From Rheinheimera riviphila (GTDB lineage: Bacteria; Pseudomonadota; Gammaproteobacteria; Enterobacterales; Alteromonadaceae): a stretch of 64,000 bases of DNA. Shown here piece after piece: positions 54,170 through 62,378 of the stretch. The notes under the pieces are model-generated. The model ran no database searches and was not told the DNA's origin. It saw nothing but the letters and a program-made list of their open reading frames with translations. Position 1 is the stretch's first letter, and the number at the start of each line of letters is the position of its first letter. Position numbers and translations under genes: made by a program. The stretch covers positions 98,148 to 162,147 of the forward strand of contig NZ_SACS01000010.1 of assembly GCF_004005945.1 (NCBI RefSeq), written 5' to 3'.

Positions 54170-54874
54170 GTGTCCCAAATCTTATCAACATTGCTACGCA
54201 AATTACTGCAACTGCTGCGTTATGGCAGCGCTTTAGTGCTTGGGCTGGTGTTATTGTATTCATTCGTGCCGGTGCCTTATACCGGCATGATGCTGGAGCG
54301 GCAGCTTGAAGCATGGTGGTCAGGTAAAAGTAACTATCAGCTACGACATCAGTGGGTGCCGTTAGAGGAAATGTCCCGTCATCTGCTGCAAGCCGCCGTG
54401 GCTTCTGAAGATCAGAAGTTTCTAGAACACAATGGCTTTGATATGCAGGCTATTGAAAAAGCGCTGGTTTATAACAGCAAAGGCAAAAAAATCCGTGGTG
54501 CTTCGACCATCAGCCAGCAAACGGCCAAAAACGTCTTTTTGTGGAGCGGCCGCAGTTGGCTGCGCAAAGGTCTTGAAACCGGCTTTACCCTGCTGATTGA
54601 AGCGGTCTGGGGCAAACAGCGTATTCTGGAAATTTATCTCAATAGTATCGAATTTGGTCCAGGCGTGTTTGGGGTTGAAGCCGCAGCACAGCAATATTTC
54701 AGGCGTTCTGCCGCGCAGTTGACGGCAGCACAGGCGGCCCTCATGGTGACCGTGCTGCCAAACCCTCATCGTTTTCTACTGCAAAGGCCTTCACCTTATA
54801 TGTATAAGCGCCAACAGTGGGTACAAAAACAAATGCGCCAATTGGCGCCCGTCACCAGAGCATTTGGCGATTAA
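54170..54874 (+). CDS. mtgA: Monofunctional peptidoglycan glycosyltransferase
   Basis: A family 51 transglycosylase that polymerises lipid II in the periplasm. One N-terminal anchor helix (about 15-38: GSALVLGLVLLYSFVPVPYT), then the catalytic motifs ASEDQKFLEHNGFD (general base Glu), KGKKIRGASTISQQTAKNVF, KGLETGFTLLIEAVWGKQRI and LEIYLNSIEFGPGVFGVEAA. 234 residues (E. coli 242). The start is GTG with no clear ribosome site. Confidence 0.96.
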   Translation: MSQILSTLLRKLLQLLRYGSALVLGLVLLYSFVPVPYTGMMLERQLEAWWSGKSNYQLRHQWVPLEEMSRHLLQAAVASEDQKFLEHNGFDMQAIEKALVYNSKGKKIRGASTISQQTAKNVFLWSGRSWLRKGLETGFTLLIEAVWGKQRILEIYLNSIEFGPGVFGVEAAAQQYFRRSAAQLTAAQAALMVTVLPNPHRFLLQRPSPYMYKRQQWVQKQMRQLAPVTRAFGD

Positions 54875-55135
54875 ATAGCTCGTTAGATGTCGAAACCCAT
54901 CACAATCGGCTGCAACCAGATGGCTGATGATCATTTTGTGCAGCTAAAATTAGCCGTTTTATTGCGCGGATTTGGCTTACATTAGAGAAATAATACTGTG
55001 CCTTTTTCACAGAAACCGTTATCTTATGCGTCCTGTCTGCGCTGCATTTCGGGAACATTGACTACTTTCATCAGCACAGATAAAGCGGCTTTTACCCTAC
55101 ACCGCACATAACAAAAATAATCGAGGAATTTACCA

Positions 55136-56632
55136 ATGAATGAATTTGTATCCACGGCGAACTCCATCATCTGGAGTCCGGCGTTAATTGTGTTGTGTCT
55201 GGGCGTTGGATTGTACTTTTCGATACGTTCCCGCTTCCTGCAGGTCCGCCATGTCAAAGAGATGGTTCGACTGATGTTTGATGGAAAAAGCTCAGACAGC
55301 GGTGTTTCTTCATTCCAGGCCTTGACCATGACATTGGCCGGTCGGGTCGGTACCGGCAACGTGGCCGGTGTTGCCACTGCCATCACTTTTGGTGGACCAG
55401 GCGCTGTGTTCTGGATGTGGATGATGGCGTTTCTGGGGGCCAGTTCTGCTTTTGTCGAATCTACGCTCGGCCAGGTCTATAAAGAAAAAATCAATGGTCA
55501 GTATCGCGGCGGCCCAGCGTTTTATATCGAAAAAGGGTTGGGTATTAAGTGGTACGCTATTTTGTTCGCGATAGTAACGATTATCGCGACCGGTTTGTTG
55601 TTGCCAGGTGTGCAGGCCAACTCTATCGCTTCTAGTATGGAGCAAGCTGCCGGGATCAGTCCGACAGTAACCGCTTCTGTCCTTGCCGTAACTCTGGCTT
55701 TTATTATTTTTGGCGGTGTGAAACGTATCGCCAGCTTTGCTGAATTTGTGGTGCCTTTTATGGCGATTGGTTACATTCTGGTGGCGTTGTTAGTCATTAT
55801 CCTCAATCTGGATATGCTGCCTGGTGTGTTAAAGCTGATTATCAGCAGTGCTTTTGGTTTGGATGCTGGTTTTGGGGCAATGTTGGGTCTGGCGATCCAA
55901 TGGGGTGTCAAACGAGGGGTTTATTCAAATGAAGCAGGTCAGGGTACTGGTCCACACGCATCTTCTGCCGCATCCGTCAGCCATCCCGTCAAACAAGGCC
56001 TGGTGCAGGGATTTTCGGTCTATATCGATACCTTGTTTGTGTGTTCGGCAACGGCATTTATGTTGTTGATCACTGGTCAGTATAATGTCGAAAATCCTGA
56101 TGGTTCAGCCCTATATACCGGGGTGCAGGGCGTTGCCGCCGGACCAGGTTATGTGCAAACGGCCATGGAAAATGTGTTACCAGGTTTTGGCTCGTTGTTT
56201 GTCGCCATCACGCTGTTTTTCTTCTGCTTTACCACCATTGTCGCTTATTACTACATTGCTGAGACCAACATTGCTTACCTGACCCGCAAAACCAATCTGC
56301 CTTGGTTACCGCTAGTGCTGAAGTTTTTCCTGATGGCATCCACTATTTACGGTGCGTTAAAAACTGCTGAAGTTGCCTGGGGATTGGGGGACATGGGCGT
56401 TGGTTTGATGGCGTGGCTGAACATTATTGCCATTGTGATGATGCATAAAGTGGCATTCAGTTGTCTGCGCGATTATGAAGCGCAGAAAAAGGCCGGGCTG
56501 GATCCGGTGTTTCATCCGGAAAAGCTGGGGATCAAAAATGCGCATTATTGGGAAGGTAAAACAGATGCAGAACTGTTGAGTTCAAGTCTGGCGAATGTTG
56601 CGTTAAAAGATCCGGACAAAAAACCTGCTTAG
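55136..56632 (+). CDS. Sodium:alanine/glycine symporter (AGCS family)
   Basis: A 498-residue sodium-coupled amino acid importer with about ten to eleven membrane helices. Family signatures: LTMTLAGRVGTGNVAGVATA, GGPGAVFWMWMMAFLGASSA, VESTLGQVYKEK, GVYSNEAGQGTGPHASSAAS and the final FFCFTTIVAYYYIAETNIAY. Alanine or glycine is the likely substrate from homology. AGGA lies 8 bases upstream of the ATG. It is monocistronic, ending in a terminator. Confidence 0.93.
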   Translation: MNEFVSTANSIIWSPALIVLCLGVGLYFSIRSRFLQVRHVKEMVRLMFDGKSSDSGVSSFQALTMTLAGRVGTGNVAGVATAITFGGPGAVFWMWMMAFLGASSAFVESTLGQVYKEKINGQYRGGPAFYIEKGLGIKWYAILFAIVTIIATGLLLPGVQANSIASSMEQAAGISPTVTASVLAVTLAFIIFGGVKRIASFAEFVVPFMAIGYILVALLVIILNLDMLPGVLKLIISSAFGLDAGFGAMLGLAIQWGVKRGVYSNEAGQGTGPHASSAASVSHPVKQGLVQGFSVYIDTLFVCSATAFMLLITGQYNVENPDGSALYTGVQGVAAGPGYVQTAMENVLPGFGSLFVAITLFFFCFTTIVAYYYIAETNIAYLTRKTNLPWLPLVLKFFLMASTIYGALKTAEVAWGLGDMGVGLMAWLNIIAIVMMHKVAFSCLRDYEAQKKAGLDPVFHPEKLGIKNAHYWEGKTDAELLSSSLANVALKDPDKKPA

Positions 56633-56642
56633 TGATCCACTC

Positions 56643-56670
56643 AAAAAAGTCAGCTCCGGCTGACTTTTTT
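56643..56670 (+). terminator. Rho-independent terminator after the symporter gene
   Basis: AAAAAAGTCAGC-TCC-GGCTGACTTTTTT, a perfect stem with A and T tracts, so it may act in both directions. Confidence 0.93.
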
Positions 56671-56728
56671 ACAGCTGTTGCAAACTGACATCGCAACACA
56701 ATGATTAGTTTTTGCAGTCGAGGTAATA

Positions 56729-57244
56729 ATGTTATTGAAAACCAATCGGTTATCTTTGCACAAATTAACGGCCGCCGATGCGGATATCATGTTGCGACTG
56801 CTGAATGAGCCTAGTTTTATCACCAACATCGCTGACCGTGGGGTGCGGACTTTAGCTCAGGCACAACAGTATTTATTAGATGGTCCAATTGCCAGCTATC
56901 AACAACATGGTTTTGGGATGTATCGGGTTGAGCGTCAAAGTGATGGCGTAACGCTGGGTCTTTGTGGGTTGGTGTACAGACCCTATTTAGCAAAACCTGA
57001 TATCGGTTATGCATTTTTTCCGGAGTTTTTTGGCCAGGCTTATGCTTTTGAAGCGGCGCAGGCAGCCTTTGACTATGGCAAAAAAGTGTTGCAGCTATCT
57101 GAAATTGTTGGCATCGTGTCGCCGACAAATGTGCCGTCAAAACGGATCCTGGAAAAACTGGGTCTGGAAACACTGCGACAAGTACAATCACCTGATACCG
57201 GGCAGTGGCTGGATTATTACACCGAAACAACAGGTTCGTTTTGA
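56729..57244 (+). CDS. GNAT N-acetyltransferase (RimJ/RimL type)
   Basis: 171 residues. The N-terminus is LKTNRLSLHKLTAADADIML, with a GMYRVERQSDGVTLGLCGLV strand pair, the acetyl-CoA region PDIGYAFFPEFFGQAYAFEA and the closing VSPTNVPSKRILEKLGLET. The family acts on protein N-termini, aminoglycosides or small amines; the target is unknown. A RimJ/RimL-like subfamily is inferred from the C-terminal NxxSxRxLEKLGF-like motif. Confidence 0.9.
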   Translation: MLLKTNRLSLHKLTAADADIMLRLLNEPSFITNIADRGVRTLAQAQQYLLDGPIASYQQHGFGMYRVERQSDGVTLGLCGLVYRPYLAKPDIGYAFFPEFFGQAYAFEAAQAAFDYGKKVLQLSEIVGIVSPTNVPSKRILEKLGLETLRQVQSPDTGQWLDYYTETTGSF

Positions 57245-57309
57245 ATCAGTCGCTTTGCCGCTTGATGACTGACGACTTAACTTGCTGCCGACCGACTTGC
57301 TGACAGTGC

Positions 57310-57531
57310 TTATTGATGCGGTTGCTGCTGGCGGTTTTTAACAAAATCCTGATAGCTTTTGGCAGCAACGTCTTTTAAGCAACTGCTGGACAGTGGCTCT
57401 GGCAGCAAACTGCACTGGGCACGTTGATCGGCAACCATCTTATTGTACCAATATTCTTCACTGCCGCGTTTGGCAACAGTGCAGCTTTGCAGCAGCAACA
57501 TCAACAGGATAGTGCCGGTGGTTCGGGTCAT
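57310..57531 (-). CDS. Small lipoprotein of unknown function
   Basis: 73 residues with a lipoprotein signal (MTRTTGTILLMLLLQSC, acylated Cys at 17). The short charged mature part has two more cysteines (RAQCSLLPEPLSSSCLKDVA) that could form a disulfide, and a Gln-rich end. Not recognised as a named family. Confidence 0.7.
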   Translation of the reverse strand: MTRTTGTILLMLLLQSCTVAKRGSEEYWYNKMVADQRAQCSLLPEPLSSSCLKDVAAKSYQDFVKNRQQQPHQ

Positions 57532-57680
57532 TGTGGACTCCCAGGTAATCGAAACTGCACTATGGCATAGTCTGCCGGTTGTGCCAAATTTACGCCAAAT
57601 GTTTGAAAATTCATCAAAATGCCATCTTTGGCGAGATCCATTGCTTTAAGCTGCTAAAAAATGCTTCGCGGAGATCGCCG

Positions 57681-58709
57681 TTGTCTGCATATTCGCTGCC
57701 AGAACTGCATCAGCTGGAACTCCTGCTACGCAGTGCGCCAGATCTGGTGCAATCCAAAGTGCTGGGGCTGATTGATTTTCAGCAACAACAATTACCGATT
57801 TACGCCATCACTGTTGGTAATGCGGCGCCAGACAAACCGGTACTGCTGCTGACTGCCGGCGTGCACGGTTTGGAACGGATTGGCACCCAGGTGCTGTTGG
57901 CGTTTTTGGAAGGCCTGTGCAGTCGCTTGCAGTGGGACCCCAATTTTGCCGCTTTGTTCGATAAAGTTCAGCTTTGTTTATTGCCATTGATTAATCCGTC
58001 GGGGATGGCGCTGGGCTGGCGTTCAAATCAACATCATGTGGATTTAATGCGTAATGCACCGGTTGATTGTACCGAAAAAGCTGCTTGGTTGCTTGGTGGG
58101 CAGCGCTATTCAAAACGTTTGCCCTGGTATCGCGGTTTGGCCGGTGAGCTGCAGCAAGAAACCGGTTGGGTGATTGAGTATGTGCAGCAATTGTTTAAAG
58201 CACCTTTTGTACTGGCGCTGGATTGTCATTCCGGCTTTGGCCGCACCGATCGGTTGTGGTTTCCGTATGCTAAATCAGCACTGCAGCCCATTGCTCATTT
58301 AGCGCAAATGCATCGGTTGCGTGAGCTGTTTTTTCAGACTTATCCGCAGCAAAATTATATTTTTGAACCGCAAAGCCGGCATTATTTGTGTCATGGCGAT
58401 TTGTGGGATTATTTATACGATTTATCGCAGCAACCCGCGGCTAGTCATGCTGCGGGCGTGGCGGACGCGCCGACTTTTTTACCATTGACTTTGGAAATGG
58501 GCAGCTGGAATTGGGTGCGGAAAAACCCGTTTCAACTACTTCGAAGCCACGGTTTGTTTCATCCGGTAAAACCACACCGCATTAAAAGAGTATTGCGCTC
58601 TCATTTGATTTTATTCGACTTTTTACTGCATGCCACCGCCGCTGCACCGGATTGGTTGCCGTCGGTCAGTAGCCGCAATGCCAGCGAAGCGGGGGAGTTA
58701 TGGTATTAA
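57681..58709 (+). CDS. M14-family zinc carboxypeptidase-like protein
   Basis: 342 residues from the chosen start. The zinc ligands are in LTAGVHGLERIGTQVLL (His and Glu) and LALDCHSGFGRTDRLWFP (His), and the catalytic Glu in LTLEMGSWNW. There is no signal peptide, so it is cytoplasmic. The frame is open from 57579, but TTG 57681 has GGAG 7 bases upstream (MSAYSLPELHQLEL). It overlaps the following hydrolase by 10 bases. It may remove C-terminal residues from peptides or act as an amidase; the substrate is unknown. Confidence 0.82.
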   Translation: MSAYSLPELHQLELLLRSAPDLVQSKVLGLIDFQQQQLPIYAITVGNAAPDKPVLLLTAGVHGLERIGTQVLLAFLEGLCSRLQWDPNFAALFDKVQLCLLPLINPSGMALGWRSNQHHVDLMRNAPVDCTEKAAWLLGGQRYSKRLPWYRGLAGELQQETGWVIEYVQQLFKAPFVLALDCHSGFGRTDRLWFPYAKSALQPIAHLAQMHRLRELFFQTYPQQNYIFEPQSRHYLCHGDLWDYLYDLSQQPAASHAAGVADAPTFLPLTLEMGSWNWVRKNPFQLLRSHGLFHPVKPHRIKRVLRSHLILFDFLLHATAAAPDWLPSVSSRNASEAGELWY

Positions 58710-59479
58710 CCGGCGTTTCAGGTGAGCCATGCAAGGTGCTTCCTATTGTATTACTGCGTGGGTTGTCACGGGAGCAAGCACATTGGGGCGACTTTATCGG
58801 CCAGTTGCAACGCACTGTGGTTAACCCAGTGCTGGCGCTGGATTTGCCTGGCGTTGGACAGGCCCGGCATGAAAGTGCTCCGGCAAATATTTCGCAAATG
58901 GTGCAACAGTTGCGCTCGCGGCTGGTGTTGTTACAGCAAGGACCTTGTCATCTGCTGGCGATGTCGCTGGGGGCGATGGTGGCGATGGAATGGTCGGCGC
59001 AGTATCCGCGGGACATTGCTTCGTTATTGCTGATCAACAGCAGTAGCGCCGGATTAACGCCCTTTTATCAGCGGCTAAAATGGCGAAGTTATCCGCTGGT
59101 GGTGCAGGCATTGTTTGCTTCGGTGCAAAAGCGCGAGCAGCTTGTTTTGCAACTCACCGCGAACAATTTGCAGCTGCGACAGCAACAGTTACCACATTGG
59201 CAGCATATTGCTCAGGAAAGACCGGTGCGTAAATTGGATGTTTTACGGCAGTTGGTGGCGGCAAGTCGTTTTCGTTTAACGGACAAACCCCATTGCCCGG
59301 TATTGTTACTGGCCAGCAGGGCAGATCGGCTGGTTGATTGGCAAGCCAGTCAGCGGATGGCCGATTTATGGCAGGTGCCGTTGTTGCTGCATCCTAGTGC
59401 CGGTCATGATTTAGCCCTGGATGCACCGGCTTGGGTTTTGCAGCAGGCTGTTGATTTTTATTCCAACGTCAATAACTGA
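58700..59479 (+). CDS. Alpha/beta hydrolase
   Basis: 259 residues with a HGG-like start (IVLLRGLSREQAHWGDFIGQ), LALDLPGVGQARH, the nucleophile elbow CHLLAMSLGAMVAMEW (Ser in AMSLGA), the acid in LLLASRADRLVDW and the His in PSAGHDLALDAP. This is the YbfF/proline iminopeptidase type of fold. It is translationally coupled to the M14 peptidase gene by a 10-base overlap, suggesting related work on a peptide or amide substrate. No terminator is obvious before the convergent tapT. Confidence 0.85.
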   Translation: MVLTGVSGEPCKVLPIVLLRGLSREQAHWGDFIGQLQRTVVNPVLALDLPGVGQARHESAPANISQMVQQLRSRLVLLQQGPCHLLAMSLGAMVAMEWSAQYPRDIASLLLINSSSAGLTPFYQRLKWRSYPLVVQALFASVQKREQLVLQLTANNLQLRQQQLPHWQHIAQERPVRKLDVLRQLVAASRFRLTDKPHCPVLLLASRADRLVDWQASQRMADLWQVPLLLHPSAGHDLALDAPAWVLQQAVDFYSNVNN

Positions 59480-59607
59480 CCAGCCAATTGTTTGTGCTGT
59501 TGGTTAAATAAGTGCAGGGGCTGGCGTAGCGAGGGGATCCGTTCAAGGCGCTCGCAAAATCCGGCAGTTTTACCGCCGACACCCATTTCTGCTCACATTT
59601 CTGCGGC

Positions 59608-60306
59608 TCAATTTTCGCCATCGCCAGAGCGCGCCTGAAAGTTTAAATGCGGTTTACCAATCATGTAATGTTTGCGAAACGTATGGAAATAATCGGCTAA
59701 GGCGCTGGCCGCTGCCTGGTCGTTGGCGACCTTGAGCACTTCAATCACCACTTCCGCCGTGCACAGCTGGTGTAAATGCGCCGCTTCACGGAGTTGATAA
59801 CTGGATGCTTGCTCTGGCTGAATACCCAACACCGGAAATTGATCCAGATAGGGGCTTTTACTAAACATTTTTTTTGCTTCGCGCCAGGTGCCGTCAAGTA
59901 AAACAAACAATGGAATTTTGCCGTTGTCATCGATTTGACTGATGCAGCGCTTCGGCGCGGCATATTGGGTTGGGAAAATAACAATTGGCTGATAAGCAGG
60001 ATCGCTGAGTAACGCCAGCAGCGCTGGATCCGGCACTGTTCTATCCCAGACAAAAGCGTGGTTATCCAGCGCAACATCGGCAATCAACCGGCCGGTGTTA
60101 GTCGGTTTAAAGCATTCACCGGTATACATTAAAAACAAAAAAGCGCTTTTCGCACAAGGCGTTGGCTTGGCGAAACAAATGCAATCGGGCTGCGGCAATA
60201 AACAATGTTCGCAGCGGAGCACTTTACTGCCGCGGGCATTAAAAGGTTTGGTGGTCCGTTGTAGTTCTTGTAGCCGTAAGGCCAATACAGAATTTTGATG
60301 AGTCAA
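59608..60306 (-). CDS. tapT: tRNA-uridine aminocarboxypropyltransferase (DTW domain)
   Basis: Adds a 3-amino-3-carboxypropyl group to uridine 47 of tRNA, using S-adenosylmethionine. 232 residues, as in E. coli TapT/YfiP (232). The zinc-like cysteines LRCEHCLLPQPDCIC come first, then TGECFKPTNTGRLIADVA, LFVLLDGTWREAKKMFSKSP (DTW motif in the DGTW form) and LCTAEVVIEVLKV. It is downstream of aceK on the same strand, 103 bases apart. Confidence 0.9.
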   Translation of the reverse strand: MTHQNSVLALRLQELQRTTKPFNARGSKVLRCEHCLLPQPDCICFAKPTPCAKSAFLFLMYTGECFKPTNTGRLIADVALDNHAFVWDRTVPDPALLALLSDPAYQPIVIFPTQYAAPKRCISQIDDNGKIPLFVLLDGTWREAKKMFSKSPYLDQFPVLGIQPEQASSYQLREAAHLHQLCTAEVVIEVLKVANDQAAASALADYFHTFRKHYMIGKPHLNFQARSGDGEN

Positions 60307-60409
60307 AGCAGAGTTCCTTCAAAAACGCCGGTTATTGTAGCCTGAAAGCACCGAACTACGGCACTGCCTTTTTTTGCGGGCTCATTCAAGGCGTTCATGA
60401 GATGTAGCT

Positions 60410-62152
60410 TTAAAGTGGCGGTAGAAGCTGCATAAAACGTTGGCTGATGGGATAGGGAAAAACATCTTCGATGATGCCGGCGCGGATTTTTTGTTGTTTT
60501 TCGCACCAGAAGGCTGCGTCCAACAATTCCGGATGCGCTTCGAATAACAAAGCCCGCAGCTGTGGTTGTGGTGTGACAAAAGTGGCAATTTGTTCCGGAA
60601 ACACGTCACCTGGGTTCACCGGATACCAGGGCTCGCTCGACAGCAAATCGTCCCAGTTATCGGTATGTGGGATAGTACGAAAATTCACATCAAGCAGATA
60701 TTGCACCTCGTCGTAATCATAAAACACCACCCGGCCGTGGCGGGTGACACCAAAATTTTTCAGGAGCATATCGCCCGGAAAAATATTGGCGCCAATCATG
60801 TCTTTCAAGGCCTGGCCGTAGTCCTGCATTAAGCGGCTTTTCTCGGCATCACTGGCTGATTCTAACGCCAGATTCAGCGGGATCATCCGCCTTTCGATAT
60901 ACAAATGTGAAATCACCACCATGTTGTCTTCGATAGTTAATGAACCTGGGATCGCTTCGATGAGTTCTGCCAGCAGCTCTGGTGCAAAGCGGTTTTTCGG
61001 TAATGCGACATCAGAATATTCCATGGTGTCGGCCATCCGGCCAACCCGATCGTGCTTTTTTACCAGAAAATAGCGGTCTTTCACCGTATCACGGCCGAAC
61101 GCTTTGGTATCGGAAAAACGGTCGCGGATCACTTTAAACACATATGGAAAAGAGGGCAGGGTAAACACCATCATCACCATACCGCGAATGCCGGGCGCCG
61201 CGACAAACTTATCCGTCGAGGCCGCCAGATGCTGCAGTAATTCGCGGTAAAATTCAGTTTTAGCCTGCTTATGTAACCCGACCGAGGCGTAAAGCTCGGC
61301 CAGTGTTTTATGGGGCAGCAGCTCTTTTAGAAAGTGCACCAGGGCAGATGGCACCGGTGTTTCCACCATAAAATAGGCGCGGGAAAAGCTAAACATAATG
61401 GTCATCTGCTGTGCTTCGGTGATCAGCGTATCAATGTACAGCAGGTTATTTCCGGCAACCTTTTGTTGTAACAGCGGAATAATAAATGGCTGCTGGCCGT
61501 CAGGGCTGACCACCCGACCGACGATATATGCCGCTTTATTGCGGTAAAACACCGATTTAAGCATATCAAAGCGAATTTGATGCACCGGGTGGCGACCATG
61601 GCTGGACTGGTGCCGGAATGCCTGCAGTAACAAGCGGATATCGCGTTCTAAATCAACAAAAGGCAACGGCAATGAAAAGCTGGCGAATATTTTCGGCACA
61701 CAAACCCGCAGACCGTCCTGGGCTGGAAAATAGCTGTCATACACCGAGGCGATGGGCGCCGGTAATTTTTTTTTGCTGAGGGTAGATTCGACAAAAATAT
61801 TCTGATTGTGAAAATATTTTCGGTCAAAAAGTCTGCAAAACACTGAGTTATAAAAAGTTTCTGCAAGTTCTGCTTGCGGGTGAAAACCCAGATAGTCCAG
61901 ATAATGCTGTTTCACTTGTTGCCACAAAGGCTCGTCCAGACAATGTTGCGGCAATTCTTTGACCAACTGATCGATGGTTTCCTGCACCCTCAGATCATAA
62001 AACGAAATCCGATCTGAGCTGTCCCTGGCAAAACCCGGCCAGTCGGCTGTGGCAAAACGCTGCTTGGCGGTTGCTGTCATTTGCTGGAACAAGCTGAAAT
62101 GACGGCGAAAGCCTTTGAGGATCGCCTCTGCAATATGTTGCGCCTGTACCAT
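60410..62152 (-). CDS. aceK: Isocitrate dehydrogenase kinase/phosphatase
   Basis: Controls flux at the isocitrate branch point (Krebs cycle against glyoxylate shunt) by phosphorylating and dephosphorylating isocitrate dehydrogenase. 580 residues (E. coli 578). APGIRGMVMMVFTLPSFPYV is the family's ATP-binding loop, and FKVIRDRFSDTKAFGRDTVK, the DMIGANIFPGDMLLKNFGVT catalytic loop and GRVVFYDYDEVQYL follow. The frame is open to 62329, but MVQAQHIAEAILKGF at 62152, with GGGA 6 bases upstream, matches the family start. aceA and aceB are not next to it here. Confidence 0.95.
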   Translation of the reverse strand: MVQAQHIAEAILKGFRRHFSLFQQMTATAKQRFATADWPGFARDSSDRISFYDLRVQETIDQLVKELPQHCLDEPLWQQVKQHYLDYLGFHPQAELAETFYNSVFCRLFDRKYFHNQNIFVESTLSKKKLPAPIASVYDSYFPAQDGLRVCVPKIFASFSLPLPFVDLERDIRLLLQAFRHQSSHGRHPVHQIRFDMLKSVFYRNKAAYIVGRVVSPDGQQPFIIPLLQQKVAGNNLLYIDTLITEAQQMTIMFSFSRAYFMVETPVPSALVHFLKELLPHKTLAELYASVGLHKQAKTEFYRELLQHLAASTDKFVAAPGIRGMVMMVFTLPSFPYVFKVIRDRFSDTKAFGRDTVKDRYFLVKKHDRVGRMADTMEYSDVALPKNRFAPELLAELIEAIPGSLTIEDNMVVISHLYIERRMIPLNLALESASDAEKSRLMQDYGQALKDMIGANIFPGDMLLKNFGVTRHGRVVFYDYDEVQYLLDVNFRTIPHTDNWDDLLSSEPWYPVNPGDVFPEQIATFVTPQPQLRALLFEAHPELLDAAFWCEKQQKIRAGIIEDVFPYPISQRFMQLLPPL

Positions 62153-62288
62153 CAACGTTCCCGATTGGAGTGAATACTCTAGATTAGGTTTTATTGATAA
62201 CGCAGCACGCAGGAAAAAGCAATCTACATTCCGGTACCTTTCATTAAGGTCGCTGAGGCATTTCCAAAAAATGCCGATTGTTAAATAA

Positions 62289-62329
62289 GTGATATTTTTA
62301 TGATATTTTAAAGTAAACATAAAAATCAC
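62289..62329. repeat. Inverted repeat between aceK and the FG-GAP gene
   Basis: GTGATATTTTTATG and CATAAAAATCAC pair over 12 bases with a two-base bulge, separated by a 15-base AT-rich spacer. It lies in the shared upstream region and is a candidate operator for one or both divergent genes. No promoter was identified with confidence there. Confidence 0.45.
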
Positions 62330-62378
62330 ATTAAATTAACTATATTTCGATTGTTTTATCACAACAATGGGAATTGAT

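Noticed and set aside
60303..60506. 67-codon minus-strand ORF between tapT and aceK
   Set aside because: Overlaps the aceK end in another frame and the tapT start, and its composition is not protein-like; taken as a shadow.
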